A stretch of 5,155 bases of DNA from JBOHHR01 sp050740975 (GTDB taxonomy: Bacteria; Pseudomonadota; Gammaproteobacteria; JBOHHR01), in NCBI GenBank assembly GCA_050740975.1, contig JBOIEE010000013.1:1-5155 (forward strand), in the 5' to 3' direction. Below the pieces are notes generated by a model, which saw only the letters and a program-made list of their open reading frames with translations, was not told where the DNA came from and ran no database searches. Below, piece after piece: positions 1-5,155 of the stretch. Within the stretch, counting starts at the first letter, position 1; each line of letters begins with the position of its first letter. The position numbers and the translations under genes were made by a program.

Positions 1-890
1 TGGAGCGGGTTCCGACCTACAAAGATCAGCAGGAGAAATTGAGGGATAAGGACTTGGCAACTTACGGCTTCTTGGGCTATCCGTTATTACAAACGGCGGA
101 TATTTTATGCTACAAGGCGGCCTACGTGCCCGTTGGTGAGGATCAAGTCCCGCATATAGAGATGGCGCGCGAGGTGGCGAGGAGGTTCAATTTCTTTTAC
201 GGTCGCGAGCCAGGCTTTCAACAGAAGGTGGAAATCGCCGCCCGCAAAATGGGCAAGAAGAACGCAAGGTTATACTTCAGTCTGCGCAAGGCTTACCAAG
301 AAAGAGGCGATGCTGAGGCACTCGCCACGGGCCGTGCTGTTTTGGAGTCACAGCCCAGTATCACAGTGGGTGACTTAGAGCGGCTATCGGGTTATCTCGA
401 GGGTGGGGGCAAGGCCATTTTGCCCGAACCGCAACCGCTCCTTACCCCGGAGTCCAAGATGCCGGGGCTCGATGGTGAGAAGATGTCGAAATCCTATGAC
501 AACACCATCGCCCTACGAGAGACGCCGCAGGCCGTGGAGCAGAAGCTGCGCACCATGCCCACAGACCCCGCGCGGGTGCGCCGGCAGGACCCAGGTGATC
601 CAGATAAATGCCCGGTGTGGAAGTTTCACCAGGTCTACTCTGGTGATGACACCAAGAACTGGGTGCAACAGGGATGCCGCAGCGCCGGTATCGGATGCCT
701 GGAGTGCAAGCAACCCGTCATCGACGCGGTGCAAGCGGAACTGGCGCCAATCAGGGAACGGGCGCAAGCTTATCTGGACGATCCGGACGCCGTGCGCGGG
801 ATCATCGCTCAAGGATGCGAGGCGGCGCGCGATGTGGCTCGTGAAACCCTAGAAGACGTCAGGCAGGCGATGGGCCTGGTCTATCGCTGA
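1..890 (+). CDS. trpS: Tryptophanyl-tRNA synthetase, C-terminal part (5' end outside window)
   Basis: Cytoplasmic class I aminoacyl-tRNA synthetase that charges tRNA-Trp with tryptophan. The reading frame is open from the window edge: the first full codon is at 3 and there is no start, so the N-terminal part with the HIGH motif is missing. Visible family blocks are TYGFLGYPLLQTADIL, VPVGEDQVPHIEMAREVARRFN, the KMSKS ATP-binding loop at 480-494, and the C-terminal GIGCLECK block. Between ARRFNFFYG and LPEPQ lies an insert of about 72 residues (204-419) that short TrpRS enzymes lack; long bacterial forms of about 430-450 residues are known, for example in Pseudomonas. Four cysteines (codons at 609, 675, 696, 705) are spaced C-x21-C-x6-C-x2-C, much like the iron-sulfur TrpRS of Thermotoga. 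The TTG at 39 is an internal codon, not the start. scpA follows after 26 bases. Identity is very secure. Confidence 0.97.
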   Translation, partial: ERVPTYKDQQEKLRDKDLATYGFLGYPLLQTADILCYKAAYVPVGEDQVPHIEMAREVARRFNFFYGREPGFQQKVEIAARKMGKKNARLYFSLRKAYQERGDAEALATGRAVLESQPSITVGDLERLSGYLEGGGKAILPEPQPLLTPESKMPGLDGEKMSKSYDNTIALRETPQAVEQKLRTMPTDPARVRRQDPGDPDKCPVWKFHQVYSGDDTKNWVQQGCRSAGIGCLECKQPVIDAVQAELAPIRERAQAYLDDPDAVRGIIAQGCEAARDVARETLEDVRQAMGLVYR

Positions 891-916
891 GCGGATCGTA
901 TTTCACAGGCAAGCGC

Positions 917-1738
917 TTGGGGCTGGCTAGGTTGACGGCGAGCGGATCTCAATCCCCTATCCAAACCGAGCTCCCGCTGGCGCGGGTGGGTGGTGTGCTC
1001 CTCAACGAGATCCCCCGCGATCTGTACATTCCACCCCATGCCTTAGAGGTTGTTTTGGAGTCATTCGAGGGTCCGCTGGACCTGTTACTTTATTTGATCA
1101 AACGCCAGAACCTGAATATCTTAGAGATCCCGATCGCGGAGATCACGCGCCAGTATATGCACTACATCGAGTTGATGGAGAAGCTGCGCTTAGAGCTGGC
1201 GGCGGAATATCTTCTGATGGCGGCGATCCTGGCCGAAATCAAGTCGCGCATGCTACTGCCGCGGCCGGTCGACTTAGCGGAGGAGGAATCCGATCCGCGG
1301 GCAGAGCTGGTGCGCCGCCTGCTCGAGTATGAGCGTTTCAAAGCGGCAGCGGACCGCCTCGATGCGATCCCGCGCCTAGGGCGCGATGTGCAGGCGGTGG
1401 TGGTGGAGTTCCCGTGGCGTGTTGCGCCACGCTGGGAAGCTCCGGTATCGCTGGGCGAGGTAGTAGAAGCGTTCATGGGCGTTTTGGGTCGTGCGGAATT
1501 GTTCGCACACCATCACGTACAGCGTGAGGAGTTATCGGTTAGGGAGCGGATGGGGATAGTGCTGGAGCGGGCCGCTATCGATCGATTTATCCCGTTCAGT
1601 GCTGTGTTTGCGATCCGCGAGGGTAGGGCGGGAGTGGTCGTCTCCTTGCTCGCGCTCCTTGAATTGCTGCGCGAAGACCTCGTCGAGTTGGTCCAAACCG
1701 AACCGTTCGGCTCTATTTACCTTAGGGTAAGCGAGTGA
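917..1738 (+). CDS. scpA: Segregation and condensation protein A (kleisin)
   Basis: ScpA is the kleisin subunit of the Smc-ScpAB condensin. It bridges the two Smc heads and recruits ScpB, helping to organise and separate new chromosomes in the cytoplasm. The 273-residue product carries the hallmark block FEGPLDLLLYLIKRQNLNI near residues 50-69, followed by IPIAEITRQYM, the SRMLLPRP segment, and a C-terminal winged-helix region with ALLELLREDLVELVQTEPFGSIYL. The N-terminal extension ending in LPRDLYIPP-like sequence (here IPRDLYIPPHALEV) is typical of gammaproteobacterial ScpA. No ATG is available: the frame opens at 845, and TTG 917 is chosen because AGG at 907-909 lies 7 bases upstream. TTG 932 is the alternative. 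The stop overlaps the scpB start, so translational coupling is likely. No smc gene is in the window, which is usual for this group. Confidence 0.95.
   Translation: MGLARLTASGSQSPIQTELPLARVGGVLLNEIPRDLYIPPHALEVVLESFEGPLDLLLYLIKRQNLNILEIPIAEITRQYMHYIELMEKLRLELAAEYLLMAAILAEIKSRMLLPRPVDLAEEESDPRAELVRRLLEYERFKAAADRLDAIPRLGRDVQAVVVEFPWRVAPRWEAPVSLGEVVEAFMGVLGRAELFAHHHVQREELSVRERMGIVLERAAIDRFIPFSAVFAIREGRAGVVVSLLALLELLREDLVELVQTEPFGSIYLRVSE
1724..1727 (+). promoter_or_regulatory. Ribosome binding site of scpB
   Basis: AGGG lies inside the last codons of scpA, 7 bases before the GTG at 1735. It supports GTG 1735 as the scpB start and coupled translation of the two condensin subunits. Confidence 0.6.
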
Positions 1739-2412
1739 ACCCGCAGCAGATCCGAAACGTCGTCGAAGCCGCCTTGATGGTTGCCGAAGAGCCCATGAGC
1801 GTGGACAGAATCATCGCTCTTTTTTCCCCGGAATTGGGAGAACCTCCGACCCGCGACTTCGTGCGTACGATCCTGCAGGATCTGCGGCAGGAATATGAGG
1901 GCCGGGGGATTGAGCTGCATGAGGTCGCAAGCGGCTTTAGGGTACAAGTTCGGGCGGAGTTAGCGCTTTGGGTCAACCGCGTTTGGCAGCAACGCCCGCC
2001 CCGCTATTCAAGGGCGCTCCTGGAAACGCTCGCGATCATCGCCTACCGCCAGCCGATCACCCGCGCGGAGGTGGAGGCGATCCGCGGGGTCGCCGTAAGC
2101 AGTCAATTGATCAAGACTCTATTAGAACGAGACTGGATTCGGATCGCCGGGCACCGTGATAGCCCCGGACATCCCGCGGTCTATGCCACAACGCGCGCTT
2201 TTCTGGATTATTTCAACCTGAAAACCCTTGCCGAGCTGCCGCCTTTGACAGAGCCCCGGGAGATGCGGGAAGTAGATCGTGAATTGTTGCAGAAGATGCA
2301 GGATCCCACTCGGGATCTGAGCGCGGTTCCAAACTTGGACCCAGCCGCCTGCTCGCCGCAGGCCGGTGGCCGGGTCGACGGTAAATCCGTCGTTGGGGTC
2401 GGATTGTCTTAG
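1735..2412 (+). CDS. scpB: Segregation and condensation protein B
   Basis: ScpB is the dimeric winged-helix (kite) partner that binds the middle of ScpA in the Smc-ScpAB condensin. The product is 225 residues, a normal length. Family signatures are visible in order: the opening helix VVEAALMVAEEPMSVDRI, then GIELHEVASGFRVQV, the strongly conserved LLETLAIIAYRQPITRAEVEAIRGVAVS, then LLERDWIRIAGHRDSPGHPAVYATT and FLDYFNLKTLAELPPL. The last 45 or so residues are a loosely conserved tail rich in P, A and G. The GTG start overlaps the scpA stop as GTGA and is preceded by a good ribosome binding site. The gene ends 16 bases before the likely ATG of rluB. Assignment is very secure; only the exact role of the tail is unknown. 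Confidence 0.95.
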   Translation: MNPQQIRNVVEAALMVAEEPMSVDRIIALFSPELGEPPTRDFVRTILQDLRQEYEGRGIELHEVASGFRVQVRAELALWVNRVWQQRPPRYSRALLETLAIIAYRQPITRAEVEAIRGVAVSSQLIKTLLERDWIRIAGHRDSPGHPAVYATTRAFLDYFNLKTLAELPPLTEPREMREVDRELLQKMQDPTRDLSAVPNLDPAACSPQAGGRVDGKSVVGVGLS

Positions 2413-2428
2413 CCCGCGGGTTAGCACA

Positions 2429-3241
2429 ATGCAGGCTTCTGCTCCTCCGGGCCAAGAACGCGTGCAGAAGTTGCTTGCACAGGCGGGCATGGGTTCACGA
2501 CGCGCCCTGGAACGCTGGATCCAAGCCGGCCGAGTGACGGTTAACGGTCGGATTGCACATCTCGGGGATAGCGCCAGTGCGCGCGACCGCATCCGAGTCG
2601 ACGGTAAGCTCCTAGCGCGTAACTTGTTGGGCGCCCAGGCTGTGCGCGTGTTGGCCTATCATAAGCCAGCCGGTCTTGTATCGAGCCGAGTAAGACAGGG
2701 CGGCTGCGCTTCGGTGTACGAGCAGTTACCTCCCTTGGCAGGCGGGCGGTGGTTGGGCATCGGGCGTTTGGACATAGACACGTCGGGGCTAATGCTGTTT
2801 ACCAATAACGGCGAGTTGGCGTACCGCCTAATGCATCCTACGCGCCGCATTGAGCGGGAGTACGCCGTGCGGGTATGGGGCGCGGTTAGTGACCAAACCG
2901 TGCGGCAACTGCTAACCGGTATCGAGCTTGGGGGTATCGCCCGTTTCGCGGAGATCCGCTATGGGGGTGGAACGGGCCGTAATCAGTGGTTTCATTGCGT
3001 ACTGAGTGAAGGTCGAAACCGTGAGGTAAGGCGCTTGTGGGGATCCCAGGGATGTACAGTAAGCCGCCTGATTCGGGTGCGCTATGGGCCAATCGCCTTA
3101 GAAAAAACATTACGCCGCGGCCGGTGCCGAGCGTTATCCGTAGACGAAGTGGCCAAGCTAATGGCGCTGGTGGACTTAAAAGTGCAACGCTCAAACAGCG
3201 GAGGGCGGGAAAAGAGGCGCTCTGGGGGGAGAACCGGCTGA
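2429..3241 (+). CDS. rluB: 23S rRNA pseudouridine synthase RluB
   Basis: Belongs to the RsuA/RluB/RluE/RluF family, which converts a uridine of rRNA to pseudouridine; RluB acts at 23S position 2605 (E. coli numbering). The 270-residue product starts with an S4 RNA-binding domain (ERVQKLLAQAGMGSRRALE through about residue 60). The catalytic domain follows, with GRLDIDTSGLMLF, in which Asp115 is the expected catalytic residue (codon at 2771). Next come RLMHPTRRIEREYAVRVWG, NQWFHCVLSEGRNREVRRLW and SRLIRVRYGPI. The basic Arg/Gly-rich tail (KRRSGGRTG) resembles the E. coli RluB tail, which favours RluB over RsuA. ATG 2429 is chosen because the S4 domain begins just after it. GTG 2366, inside scpB, would add 21 residues that look unlike the family. 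No clear ribosome binding site precedes the ATG, so coupling to scpB translation is plausible. Confidence 0.93.
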   Translation: MQASAPPGQERVQKLLAQAGMGSRRALERWIQAGRVTVNGRIAHLGDSASARDRIRVDGKLLARNLLGAQAVRVLAYHKPAGLVSSRVRQGGCASVYEQLPPLAGGRWLGIGRLDIDTSGLMLFTNNGELAYRLMHPTRRIEREYAVRVWGAVSDQTVRQLLTGIELGGIARFAEIRYGGGTGRNQWFHCVLSEGRNREVRRLWGSQGCTVSRLIRVRYGPIALEKTLRRGRCRALSVDEVAKLMALVDLKVQRSNSGGREKRRSGGRTG

Positions 3242-3244
3242 GTC

Positions 3245-3247
3245 AGG
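3245..3247 (+). promoter_or_regulatory. Weak ribosome binding site favouring the GTG start of the hydrolase
   Basis: The only purine-rich core between rluB and the hydrolase is AGG. It lies 9 bases before GTG 3257 but directly abuts TTG 3248, so it favours the GTG. The match is short, so the support is modest. Confidence 0.35.
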
Positions 3248-3256
3248 TTGTTATCC

Positions 3257-4234
3257 GTGTTAAAGCCGGCGGTGCTATTAGCCTTAATCGTCGTCCCAAC
3301 AGGGCTCACGGCAGGCTCATCGCTTGGTTTCTCGAGCGAACGCTACGCCGCTGTGAGACCCGAGATCACGCAGCCCCCCGGACGTATGGTCCATATCGGA
3401 ACCCATCGGTTGCACATCTGGTGTCTGGGAGAAGGGCGACCGAGCATCGTGCTCGATTCGGGAGTGGGGGGGTTTTCCCTGGAGTGGACCAAGATCGAGA
3501 CCGATCTCGCCCCCGAGTTTCGCGTCTGTAGTTACGATCGCGCCGGATATGGTTGGAGCGATCCGGGCCCTGCGCCGAGAACCACAGCCCGCATCGTAGA
3601 AGAGCTCCACGCTTTGCTGAGCCGTGCGGCCATACCAGGCCCCTATTTCTTAGTAGGGCACTCGTTTGGCGGTTACAACATGTTGCGCTTTGCCATACAG
3701 TATCCTCAAGAGGCGGCTGGGCTAGTGTTGATCGATTCCTCCCATCCCCAGCAATTCCGGTACTTTCCCAGCGCGTCCCAACAGCTCCGCGGTGCGTACT
3801 CAGCGCGGGGGGCAACGCGGTTGTTCTCTCGTGCGCTGCTTCCGGAAAACTATCCTTTCCGCGAGCGGTCTCTCGCCTTGCATCTTATGCGAAGCATCAA
3901 AGCGGTGCGTACGCACCGCTTTGAGCTTTTGGAGCTCGAGCACAGCGCCCAGGATGTGGAACGCATCCCCGCCATGCCGGCCATCCCTTTAATCGTGGTA
4001 ACGCGCGGGGAACGCTTGTGGCCGCAGGACCAAGACGGTGAGCGCAAGGAACAAGCCTGGCGTGAGCTTCAAAGCCAGCTGGCAACCCTCACCCCGCAAT
4101 CGCAACAGCTGGTAGCGGCCTACAGCGGCCATTACGTGCACCTAGATCAACCGCACATGATCGAGGACGCCATCCGTTCGGTAGCCAGCTTGGCGTTCTG
4201 CGCAGGCCCTGGCCAGTGTGGGCACGGCCCGTAA
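3257..4234 (+). CDS. Alpha/beta hydrolase, probably exported
   Basis: An alpha/beta-hydrolase-fold protein of 325 residues from GTG 3257 (328 if TTG 3248 is used). The first 20 residues (Lys3, a hydrophobic run, then LTAG) look like a signal peptide, suggesting an envelope or periplasmic location. Fold landmarks follow in order: IVLDSGVGGFSLEW (oxyanion-hole loop, about 64-77), YDRAGYGWSDPG (93-104), the nucleophile elbow GHSFGG with Ser136 (codon 3662), and LVLIDSSHP (156-163). The SGHYVHLDQP block carries the likely catalytic His292. The catalytic acid cannot be assigned with certainty; Asp160 is one candidate. The substrate is unknown: esterase, lipase-like and other hydrolytic activities are all possible. 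It lies 15 bases after rluB on the same strand, so it is probably co-transcribed, although it is not a usual member of the trpS-scpAB-rluB cluster. A 28-bp perfect palindrome sits inside the gene. Confidence 0.88.
   Translation: MLKPAVLLALIVVPTGLTAGSSLGFSSERYAAVRPEITQPPGRMVHIGTHRLHIWCLGEGRPSIVLDSGVGGFSLEWTKIETDLAPEFRVCSYDRAGYGWSDPGPAPRTTARIVEELHALLSRAAIPGPYFLVGHSFGGYNMLRFAIQYPQEAAGLVLIDSSHPQQFRYFPSASQQLRGAYSARGATRLFSRALLPENYPFRERSLALHLMRSIKAVRTHRFELLELEHSAQDVERIPAMPAIPLIVVTRGERLWPQDQDGERKEQAWRELQSQLATLTPQSQQLVAAYSGHYVHLDQPHMIEDAIRSVASLAFCAGPGQCGHGP
3897..3924. repeat. Perfect 28-bp palindrome inside the hydrolase gene
   Basis: TCAAAGCGGTGCGT is followed directly by its exact reverse complement with no spacer. 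It is read in frame through the hydrolase as IKAVRTHRF and does not break the gene. Such a long perfect palindrome is not expected by chance in 5 kb. It could form a cruciform in DNA or a strong hairpin in mRNA, or be a dimer-binding site. No T-tract follows, so it is not a standard terminator. Confidence 0.9.
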
Positions 4235-4256
4235 GGATCACGGTTAACGCGATCCT
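4234..4256. other. Small hairpin in the convergent gap between hydrolase and FKBP genes
   Basis: AGGATC at 4234-4239 pairs with GATCCT at 4251-4256 around an 11-base loop that contains the palindrome GTTAAC. It lies between the two convergent stop codons, where a bidirectional terminator would be expected. Neither strand has the T-run of an intrinsic terminator, so a terminator role is only a guess. Confidence 0.3.
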
Positions 4257-4258
4257 GA

Positions 4259-4951
4259 TCACTTTCCACCGGTTTTCGCCTCGTGGACGGCGATCAGCTC
4301 GATTTCAAAGATGAGCGTTTCGTTGGGACCGATAACAGCACCCGCGCCGCCCCGGCCATAGGCCAACTCTGGCGGCAGGAAGATCTGCCATTTCGATCCC
4401 TCGGGCATCATCGGTAGGGCCTCCTGCCATCCTTTGATGACGCCATTAAGGTGCAGCGTAGCCGGTTCTCCACGGCGATAGGAACTGTCAAATTCACGAC
4501 CATCGATGAGGGTGCCACGGTAGTGCACGTCGACCGAATCGGAGCCCTGCGGGCGGTTTCCTTTCCCCTCTTTTATCACCTTGTATTGCAGCCCGTTAGG
4601 CAATTCCTGAATACCTTCTTTGCTTTTGTTTTCTTCGAGGAAGCGGCGTCCTGCGGCCAAGTTTTTTTCCGCCACGGCCTGCTGCCGCTTTTGGATCTCT
4701 TTTTCTTGTTTCTGCATCACCGCTTGCAGCTCCGCCGCCGGCAGTCTCGGTTCGCGACCTGCCAGTGCGTCTTGGAGAGCGAGCGCAAAGGCTTGGGTGT
4801 CGATCTCGACACCCTGGCGGACGAAGCTTTGCCCGATCTGCAGGCCGATGGCGTAGCTGAACTTTGCGTTCTTTGTATTGAGTACGGCGTCCTCTGCTAC
4901 TCCAACATCTGCCAGGCCAAGAGCCAGCAGGAATACGGTACATTTTTTCAT
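4259..4951 (-). CDS. FKBP-type peptidyl-prolyl cis-trans isomerase, periplasmic (Mip/FkpA-like)
   Basis: Folding catalyst that isomerises peptide bonds before proline, predicted to work in the periplasm. The 230-residue product starts with a signal peptide (MKKCTVFLLALGLADVGVA, cleavage near 19-22). Cys4 is too early and lacks a lipobox, so it is not an obvious lipoprotein. Residues 25-110 form the helical dimerisation region typical of Mip/FkpA, including a long charged helix around 74-107. The FKBP domain spans about 120-225 and keeps the active-site residues: Tyr144, Phe154-Asp155, Val171-Ile172, Trp175, Tyr198 and Phe215. This suggests an active, FK506-binding-type enzyme. The ATG at 4951 is chosen because a good ribosome binding site precedes it and the signal peptide begins there; the upstream extension to 5029 is not family-like. 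It converges on the hydrolase gene. fkpA, fklB and mip are all possible names. Confidence 0.93.
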   Translation of the reverse strand: MKKCTVFLLALGLADVGVAEDAVLNTKNAKFSYAIGLQIGQSFVRQGVEIDTQAFALALQDALAGREPRLPAAELQAVMQKQEKEIQKRQQAVAEKNLAAGRRFLEENKSKEGIQELPNGLQYKVIKEGKGNRPQGSDSVDVHYRGTLIDGREFDSSYRRGEPATLHLNGVIKGWQEALPMMPEGSKWQIFLPPELAYGRGGAGAVIGPNETLIFEIELIAVHEAKTGGK

Positions 4952-4958
4952 GGCATTT

Positions 4959-4963
4959 CCCTT
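4959..4963 (-). promoter_or_regulatory. Ribosome binding site of the FKBP gene
   Basis: On the minus strand AAGGG lies 7 bases before ATG 4951, within the purine-rich stretch AAGAAGGGAAA. This fixes the start at 4951 rather than at upstream in-frame codons. Confidence 0.7.
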
Positions 4964-4993
4964 CTTGTTGCAAGACAGAAAAAGAGGACACTT

Positions 4994-5021
4994 CGAAAAA
5001 TTCCATCGGTAGAATTTTTCG
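4994..5021. repeat. 10-bp inverted repeat in the FKBP leader
   Basis: CGAAAAATTC (4994-5003) and GAATTTTTCG (5012-5021) are perfect inverted copies around an 8-base loop. Read on the minus strand, the hairpin ends 42 bases before the FKBP start codon. It is AT-rich and could be a leader hairpin. Confidence 0.75.
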
Positions 5022-5041
5022 CATCGCAAAGAAAATGCGAA
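5018..5041. repeat. 7-bp inverted repeat overlapping the leader hairpin
   Basis: TTCGCAT (5018-5024) and ATGCGAA (5035-5041) are inverted copies around a 10-base loop. Bases 5018-5021 also belong to the 10-bp repeat at 4994-5021, so both hairpins cannot form fully at once. Confidence 0.6.
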
Positions 5042-5053
5042 TTTTGCTTTGCT

Positions 5054-5084
5054 CCATGTTTCAAACTACATGTTTGAAACATGG
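5054..5084. promoter_or_regulatory. 13-bp inverted repeat, operator-like
   Basis: CCATGTTTCAAAC (5054-5066) and GTTTGAAACATGG (5072-5084) are perfect inverted copies around TACAT. The right side also contains its own palindrome, CATGTTTGAAACATG (5069-5083). Long, symmetric and rich in CAAAC/GTTTG half-sites, it looks like the binding site of a dimeric repressor such as a TetR-type regulator. It lies about 100-130 bases upstream of the FKBP start, in the expected promoter zone. Confidence 0.6.
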
Positions 5085-5085
5085 G

Positions 5086-5138
5086 CAGCCTATCCCTATG
5101 CTGCTGGGCACTTCGAATAATCAAGTGCCCATAGGCTG
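5086..5138. repeat. Compound inverted repeat with nested hairpin
   Basis: An inner perfect repeat, TGGGCACTT (5105-5113) with AAGTGCCCA (5123-5131), has a 9-base loop. It is nested in an outer repeat, CAGCCTAT (5086-5093) with ATAGGCTG (5131-5138). The right arms are contiguous, while the left arms are separated by 11 bases that would bulge out. Its role is unknown: it could be a terminator of an off-window gene, a palindromic element, or a regulatory hairpin. Confidence 0.6.
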
Positions 5139-5155
5139 GTGGCTTAGCGCTCAAC

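Larger units (their letters stand above)
4957..5155. other. Non-coding upstream region of the FKBP gene, rich in inverted repeats
   Basis: This 199-base stretch to the window edge holds no supported gene and is visibly more AT-rich than the coding sequence near the FKBP start. It should contain the FKBP promoter and 5' leader, but I see no convincing -35/-10 pair on the minus strand. It holds at least five inverted repeats, and the 9-base word CACTTCGAA occurs twice (4989-4997 and 5109-5117). Whether another gene starts beyond 5155 cannot be seen. Confidence 0.6.

Noticed and set aside
39..41. TTG at 39 as a trpS start
   Set aside because: The frame continues upstream to the window edge with typical TrpRS sequence (ERVPTYKDQ), so the gene is cut by the window rather than starting here.
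2376..2392. 6-bp hairpin CGACGG-TAAAT-CCGTCG near the end of scpB
   Set aside because: It is short, lies inside coding sequence and has no T-run. A stem of this size occurs by chance in GC-rich DNA.
2122..2592. Minus-strand open frame across the scpB-rluB junction (156 codons)
   Set aside because: It overlaps two conserved genes, is Arg/Pro-rich and has no start signals.
3366..3815. Minus-strand open frame opposite the hydrolase (149 codons)
   Set aside because: It lies wholly over a well-supported gene and its translation is Arg- and Ser-rich with no recognisable domain.
4451..5077. Long plus-strand open frame opposite the FKBP gene (208 codons)
   Set aside because: It is antisense to a clear FKBP gene and shows no family-like sequence or ribosome binding site. 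It arises from the codon pattern of the real gene.
5065..5130. Possible minus-strand promoters such as TTGATT with CATAGG at 18 bases spacing
   Set aside because: The -10 matches are poor and several equally weak pairs exist, so no promoter can be called.
5149..5155. GCTCAAC at the right edge, matching the RYYYAAC core of integron attC sites
   Set aside because: The degenerate 7-mer is common by chance, the paired GTTRRRY end is not in the window, and no integrase or cassette context is seen.

Overview
The window reads as ordinary core-genome sequence from a gammaproteobacterium that uses the Smc-ScpAB condensin. The evidence is the gene order trpS-scpA-scpB-rluB, which is common in gammaproteobacteria that lack the MukBEF system, together with closely family-like protein sequences, moderately GC-rich coding sequence and a Mip/FkpA-type periplasmic FKBP. 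I cannot name the genus. I found no tRNA, rRNA, CRISPR array, transposase, phage gene or defence gene.

Plus strand, 1-4234, is one tightly packed and probably co-transcribed run. It starts with the 3' part of trpS (tryptophanyl-tRNA synthetase), cut by the left edge of the window. Next come scpA (kleisin) and scpB, which overlap by the GTGA junction, and then rluB (23S rRNA pseudouridine synthase). An exported-looking alpha/beta hydrolase follows 15 bases after rluB. The first four genes serve translation (tRNA charging, ribosome modification) and chromosome segregation. The hydrolase is the accessory member of the run.

Minus strand, 4951-4259, is a convergent gene for a secreted FKBP-type peptidyl-prolyl isomerase. 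Only 24 bases separate its stop codon from that of the hydrolase. Its upstream region (4957-5155) has no supported gene and is crowded with inverted repeats: two mutually exclusive hairpins next to the start, an operator-like 13-bp inverted repeat, and a compound hairpin.

No clearly new system is present. The points most worth a second look are a four-cysteine motif in TrpRS resembling the iron-sulfur type, a perfect 28-bp palindrome inside the hydrolase gene, and the dense inverted repeats upstream of the FKBP gene.
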